This document shows, piece by piece, positions 62,601 to 64,000 of a DNA stretch of 64,000 bases. The stretch comes from Ignavibacteria bacterium. Lineage in GTDB: Bacteria > Bacteroidota > Ignavibacteria > Ignavibacteriales > SURF-24. Both the position numbers and the translations under genes were made by a program. The first letter of the stretch is position 1, and each line of letters begins with the position of its first letter. The DNA lies in contig JAAXKN010000024.1 in the NCBI GenBank assembly GCA_025612375.1, positions 1 to 64,000 on the forward strand, given 5' to 3'. The notes under the pieces are model-generated. The model was not told where the DNA came from and ran no database searches. It saw nothing but the letters and a program-made list of their open reading frames with translations.

Positions 62601-64000
62601 TGAAAAAGTAATCTTCTGTTCAACATTCCTGAAGGAATCCCTTCTTCTTATTTTTGATGAAGACAGGTTTAACCTGAAGCAGGTTGCGCATGAGGGGATC
62701 TGGATTTCAAGAATTTTGTCGCCGCATAATTCTTTCCTTTACCGTATAAGCATCAATACGATCTACGACAAGCATTACGACCTGATGCTTCTTATAAAAG
62801 ACGACATTACAAGAACCGCGGTGCGCGAGACAATCTACTGGATGATAAAGATCTCGGGGTATCCCGGGGCTTCATCCGTAATGCCGAAGTTCGGGAACTT
62901 CCGCTCATCGATGGGTGCGGCATCGCTGGCATATGTGAATGACCTTACGGTATGGGACAAGATCAGGGATTACTCCAGCGTAAGAACAACGCAGAACTCG
63001 TTTAAGAACGAGTACAGGTGGAAGGCGCTTTTTGTAAGGGCGTTTATTGCTTTTCTTAAGGCATGGCAGAACAGCGCATATGCACTTACACCGGGCTCCA
63101 TTACGCCTACAAACGTGGTTGTGCCGGAGGCGGACCTGAAGCTTAACTCGCGCATTCTTTCACTTTCAGGCTGGCAGCCTTATAAAAATACGCTTTCTAT
63201 CATTCATCCTTTTATAAAGAACTTTTACCTGCAGACAATAGGCAACTATCCCTGGAACAAGGATGCAATCAAGATAGAATGGATGTTTGATGCCGCCGTT
63301 GAAGCCTTCAGCAAAAAAAGAGCGCTGAGGTATCTGGAAAATTTGAAAAACGACATTATGAATTCCCCCACGCGCTACGATGAGTTCGACCTCAGGGGAG
63401 CAATAGACAGGTACATAGAAAAAAGGAAAACCGAGCCTTATAAGAATCTGGCTCTTTTAGGCGCAATTGAACGCTACAATGAATGGATCAGCCAGAACCG
63501 CGAATCCACCAGCGAGGCACGCGAGCAGTTTATAAGAAAGCTGTATTCACTTTACCAGCTCAACCGTTTTCCTGCAATAACGCGGTATATGTTTTATCAG
63601 AAAACATATTTTGCAAACGCGGATGAACTGGTTAAAGAAAGGTTCAGCCGCCTTATTCAGATAATGTTCGAGCAGCCGGAGGTACATGCGACAAGGCTTG
63701 TAGAGCTTTCGGAGCTTCAGGATGCGCTTACTTCCTTTGATGACCGCCAGGTCTTCAGCAAGCTTGTATTTCCTGACGTTTCAAAGAGGCTCCAGATGGA
63801 GCTTATTCCGGTGGGAGAAGATGAAAAGAAGAGTGTCATTGTAAAGACGCTGGTTTCGGACCGCAGGAATGTTGCGCACGTTGTACGGCAGGCATTGTCT
63901 CCTTTTGAAGTAGGCAACCTGAACCGCCTGTTTATACTGGATGACTACCCGGTAAACATAACATCTGAGGATCACTTCCTTATTCTTACAGACAACGAGG
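59671..64000 (+). CDS. Giant acyl-activating (AMP-binding) fusion protein, partial
   Basis: The frame is open from the ATG at 59671 through the window end, at least 1443 codons. An N-terminal unrecognised segment (about residues 1-95) precedes an adenylate-forming domain (about 95-620). Its P-loop TSGSTGMAKGV starts at residue 267, and YLPLYHTFGRY, GFGMTEATGG (GMTE 418-421), GWMPTGDLF, DRIKDIYKNIKGQTIAPRPIE (Asp497) and an LTSKG segment with Lys602 follow. This is closest to long-chain acyl-CoA synthetases. The remaining 820-plus residues are helical and largely unrecognised; one stretch (RSSMGAASLAYVNDLTVW, about residues 1079-1096) may have a kinase or PEP-synthase-like flavour, but I cannot confirm it. 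The final 60 residues could begin an acetyltransferase domain. Confidence 0.8.
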   Translation, partial: MYNETLNELRSELDNWKKRQETDKSSACRVLSLAEEILSSPEKAGIEEAFWHEYLDITRHPVFLKSLDDRPARYRWADTAFKAIDLSDYNLKRLFDQRVELHPERILFSITEDNKLTEFSYRWVQKRARQIASVLYEAGGGSPRVAIFSENTLESASCDIACLLYDIFDAPLNIHFSSDTVADIFNRTSINIAVTDSETRLNLLLRVREKLGRSFKIIYTGYDRIEPQPEVYIMEKLISEFDPARIDSVLSGRKRLHLHEAATVLFTSGSTGMAKGVVFTMYNLITKRFARAAALPEVGEKELLLCYLPLYHTFGRYLEMMGMIFWGGTYVFAGNPSVETLLSLMQKVNPTGIISIPLRLVQIRDKFLHQSSKAVDKKLFRELTGKNLRWGLSAAGFLDPRVFQFFHEHGVELCSGFGMTEATGGICMTPPGEYVKNSVGIPLPGIEMRLNTKGELEISGHYVAEYLDDDIKEKNEGWMPTGDLFKMDKNGHYHIVDRIKDIYKNIKGQTIAPRPIEKLFDNIPGFKRTFLVGDGMAYNTLLIVPDTNDAILQKALSKKKQTDYFRPIIASANRELAPYERIVDFSILDRDFEEQRGELTSKGSMRRKAIENSFANEISRMYKYPNVDFKIDSLKVIIPRWVIRDLGITEYDMKSQHDGLYNKLNDTRLTIKFNPKTERVQIGDFEYIVSGSQVDLGVFIRQPMLWAGNISLINFALCKDGWDTPYDEKISPQVFLASSLNRLYAGKLPVISNKIPEAKLKELNDIVIKSIYGRGSAALEAVQSLERQLHTESHRVTYLIRRRLESLALHPDFEVRSYAYRILLFDEPWLDYSKYLPAFINSGLPFINKKSIEQISQADFERGRLEALRQRLESYRTTLDWDSSPIMITQFKRILELLVHFARHNRNSYGAVREELVSWILHKDEPQLSSYAQELFNKLSAWFESTFELSPFESEEENWKERVVFQEDFTPDEIKRIEKVIFCSTFLKESLLLIFDEDRFNLKQVAHEGIWISRILSPHNSFLYRISINTIYDKHYDLMLLIKDDITRTAVRETIYWMIKISGYPGASSVMPKFGNFRSSMGAASLAYVNDLTVWDKIRDYSSVRTTQNSFKNEYRWKALFVRAFIAFLKAWQNSAYALTPGSITPTNVVVPEADLKLNSRILSLSGWQPYKNTLSIIHPFIKNFYLQTIGNYPWNKDAIKIEWMFDAAVEAFSKKRALRYLENLKNDIMNSPTRYDEFDLRGAIDRYIEKRKTEPYKNLALLGAIERYNEWISQNRESTSEAREQFIRKLYSLYQLNRFPAITRYMFYQKTYFANADELVKERFSRLIQIMFEQPEVHATRLVELSELQDALTSFDDRQVFSKLVFPDVSKRLQMELIPVGEDEKKSVIVKTLVSDRRNVAHVVRQALSPFEVGNLNRLFILDDYPVNITSEDHFLILTDNE

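Noticed and set aside
1-64000. tRNA, rRNA or CRISPR array
   Set aside because: No cloverleaf, conserved rRNA segment or regularly spaced repeat was seen by eye; a tRNAscan-SE or CRISPRCasFinder run would be needed to exclude weak cases.

Overview
The window looks like chromosomal DNA of a free-living Gram-negative bacterium of the Bacteroidota/Chlorobi group, most likely an Ignavibacteria-type organism. This is inferred from the gene set and base composition, not from a marker tree. Pointers are a bacillithiol-type YpdA reductase, a DUF3109 protein, many lipoproteins with short lipoboxes, TolC and outer-membrane barrel proteins, sigma-54, and TTG starts with weak Shine-Dalgarno signals. No rRNA, tRNA, CRISPR array or prophage was seen.

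Layout. (1) 1-600: the end of an apparent IS21-family element abuts a truncated AbiEi-type antitoxin gene. (2) 0.7-5.9 kb: an M2 metallopeptidase lipoprotein, a small PH-like membrane protein, YpdA and a metallophosphoesterase. (3) 6-25 kb: a cell-surface glycan region with two GT2 enzymes and one further GT-A-type enzyme, a GT9, three GT4 enzymes, three methyltransferases, a YfhO-type giant membrane protein, a flippase, and two tandem paralogous beta-propeller lipoproteins. (4) 24.7-28.5 kb: an AI-2E family membrane protein, a small membrane protein, release factor 1 and a methyltransferase. (5) 28.6-35.7 kb: a complete efflux operon (TetR regulator, HlyD-type adaptor, ATPase, TolC-type channel, second ATPase, two ABC-2 permeases) behind a clear promoter with two palindromic operators. 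(6) 35.7-37.4 kb: a response regulator and a sensor kinase whose expected phosphoacceptor histidine is tyrosine. (7) 37.4-40.8 kb: a long AT-rich regulatory stretch, three unrecognised genes (two of them paralogous) and an outer-membrane protein. (8) 40.8-46 kb: GH13 amylase, glycerophosphodiesterase, class II aldolase, HAD phosphatase and an enoyl-CoA hydratase family protein. (9) 46-46.7 kb: a probable toxin-antitoxin pair. (10) 46.9-53.7 kb: DUF3109, rpoN, an isoprenylcysteine-methyltransferase-like membrane protein, a SurA-like foldase and hslVU. (11) 53.8-59.4 kb: acid phosphatase lipoprotein, coiled-coil lipoprotein, nitronate monooxygenase/FabK-type enzyme, thioredoxin-NHL lipoprotein and a DUF1624 acyltransferase. 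(12) 59.7-64 kb: the first 1443 codons of a very large protein, with an acyl-activating domain followed by more than 800 residues that I do not recognise. It runs off the window.

The strongest candidates for new biology are the giant adenylate-forming fusion at the right edge, the histidine-less sensor kinase next to an intact response regulator, and the efflux operon whose two ATPases carry complementary lesions that predict one dead and one live ATP site. The repeated AATCAGTA-type sites in the 37.5-37.75 kb intergenic stretch are a further candidate.
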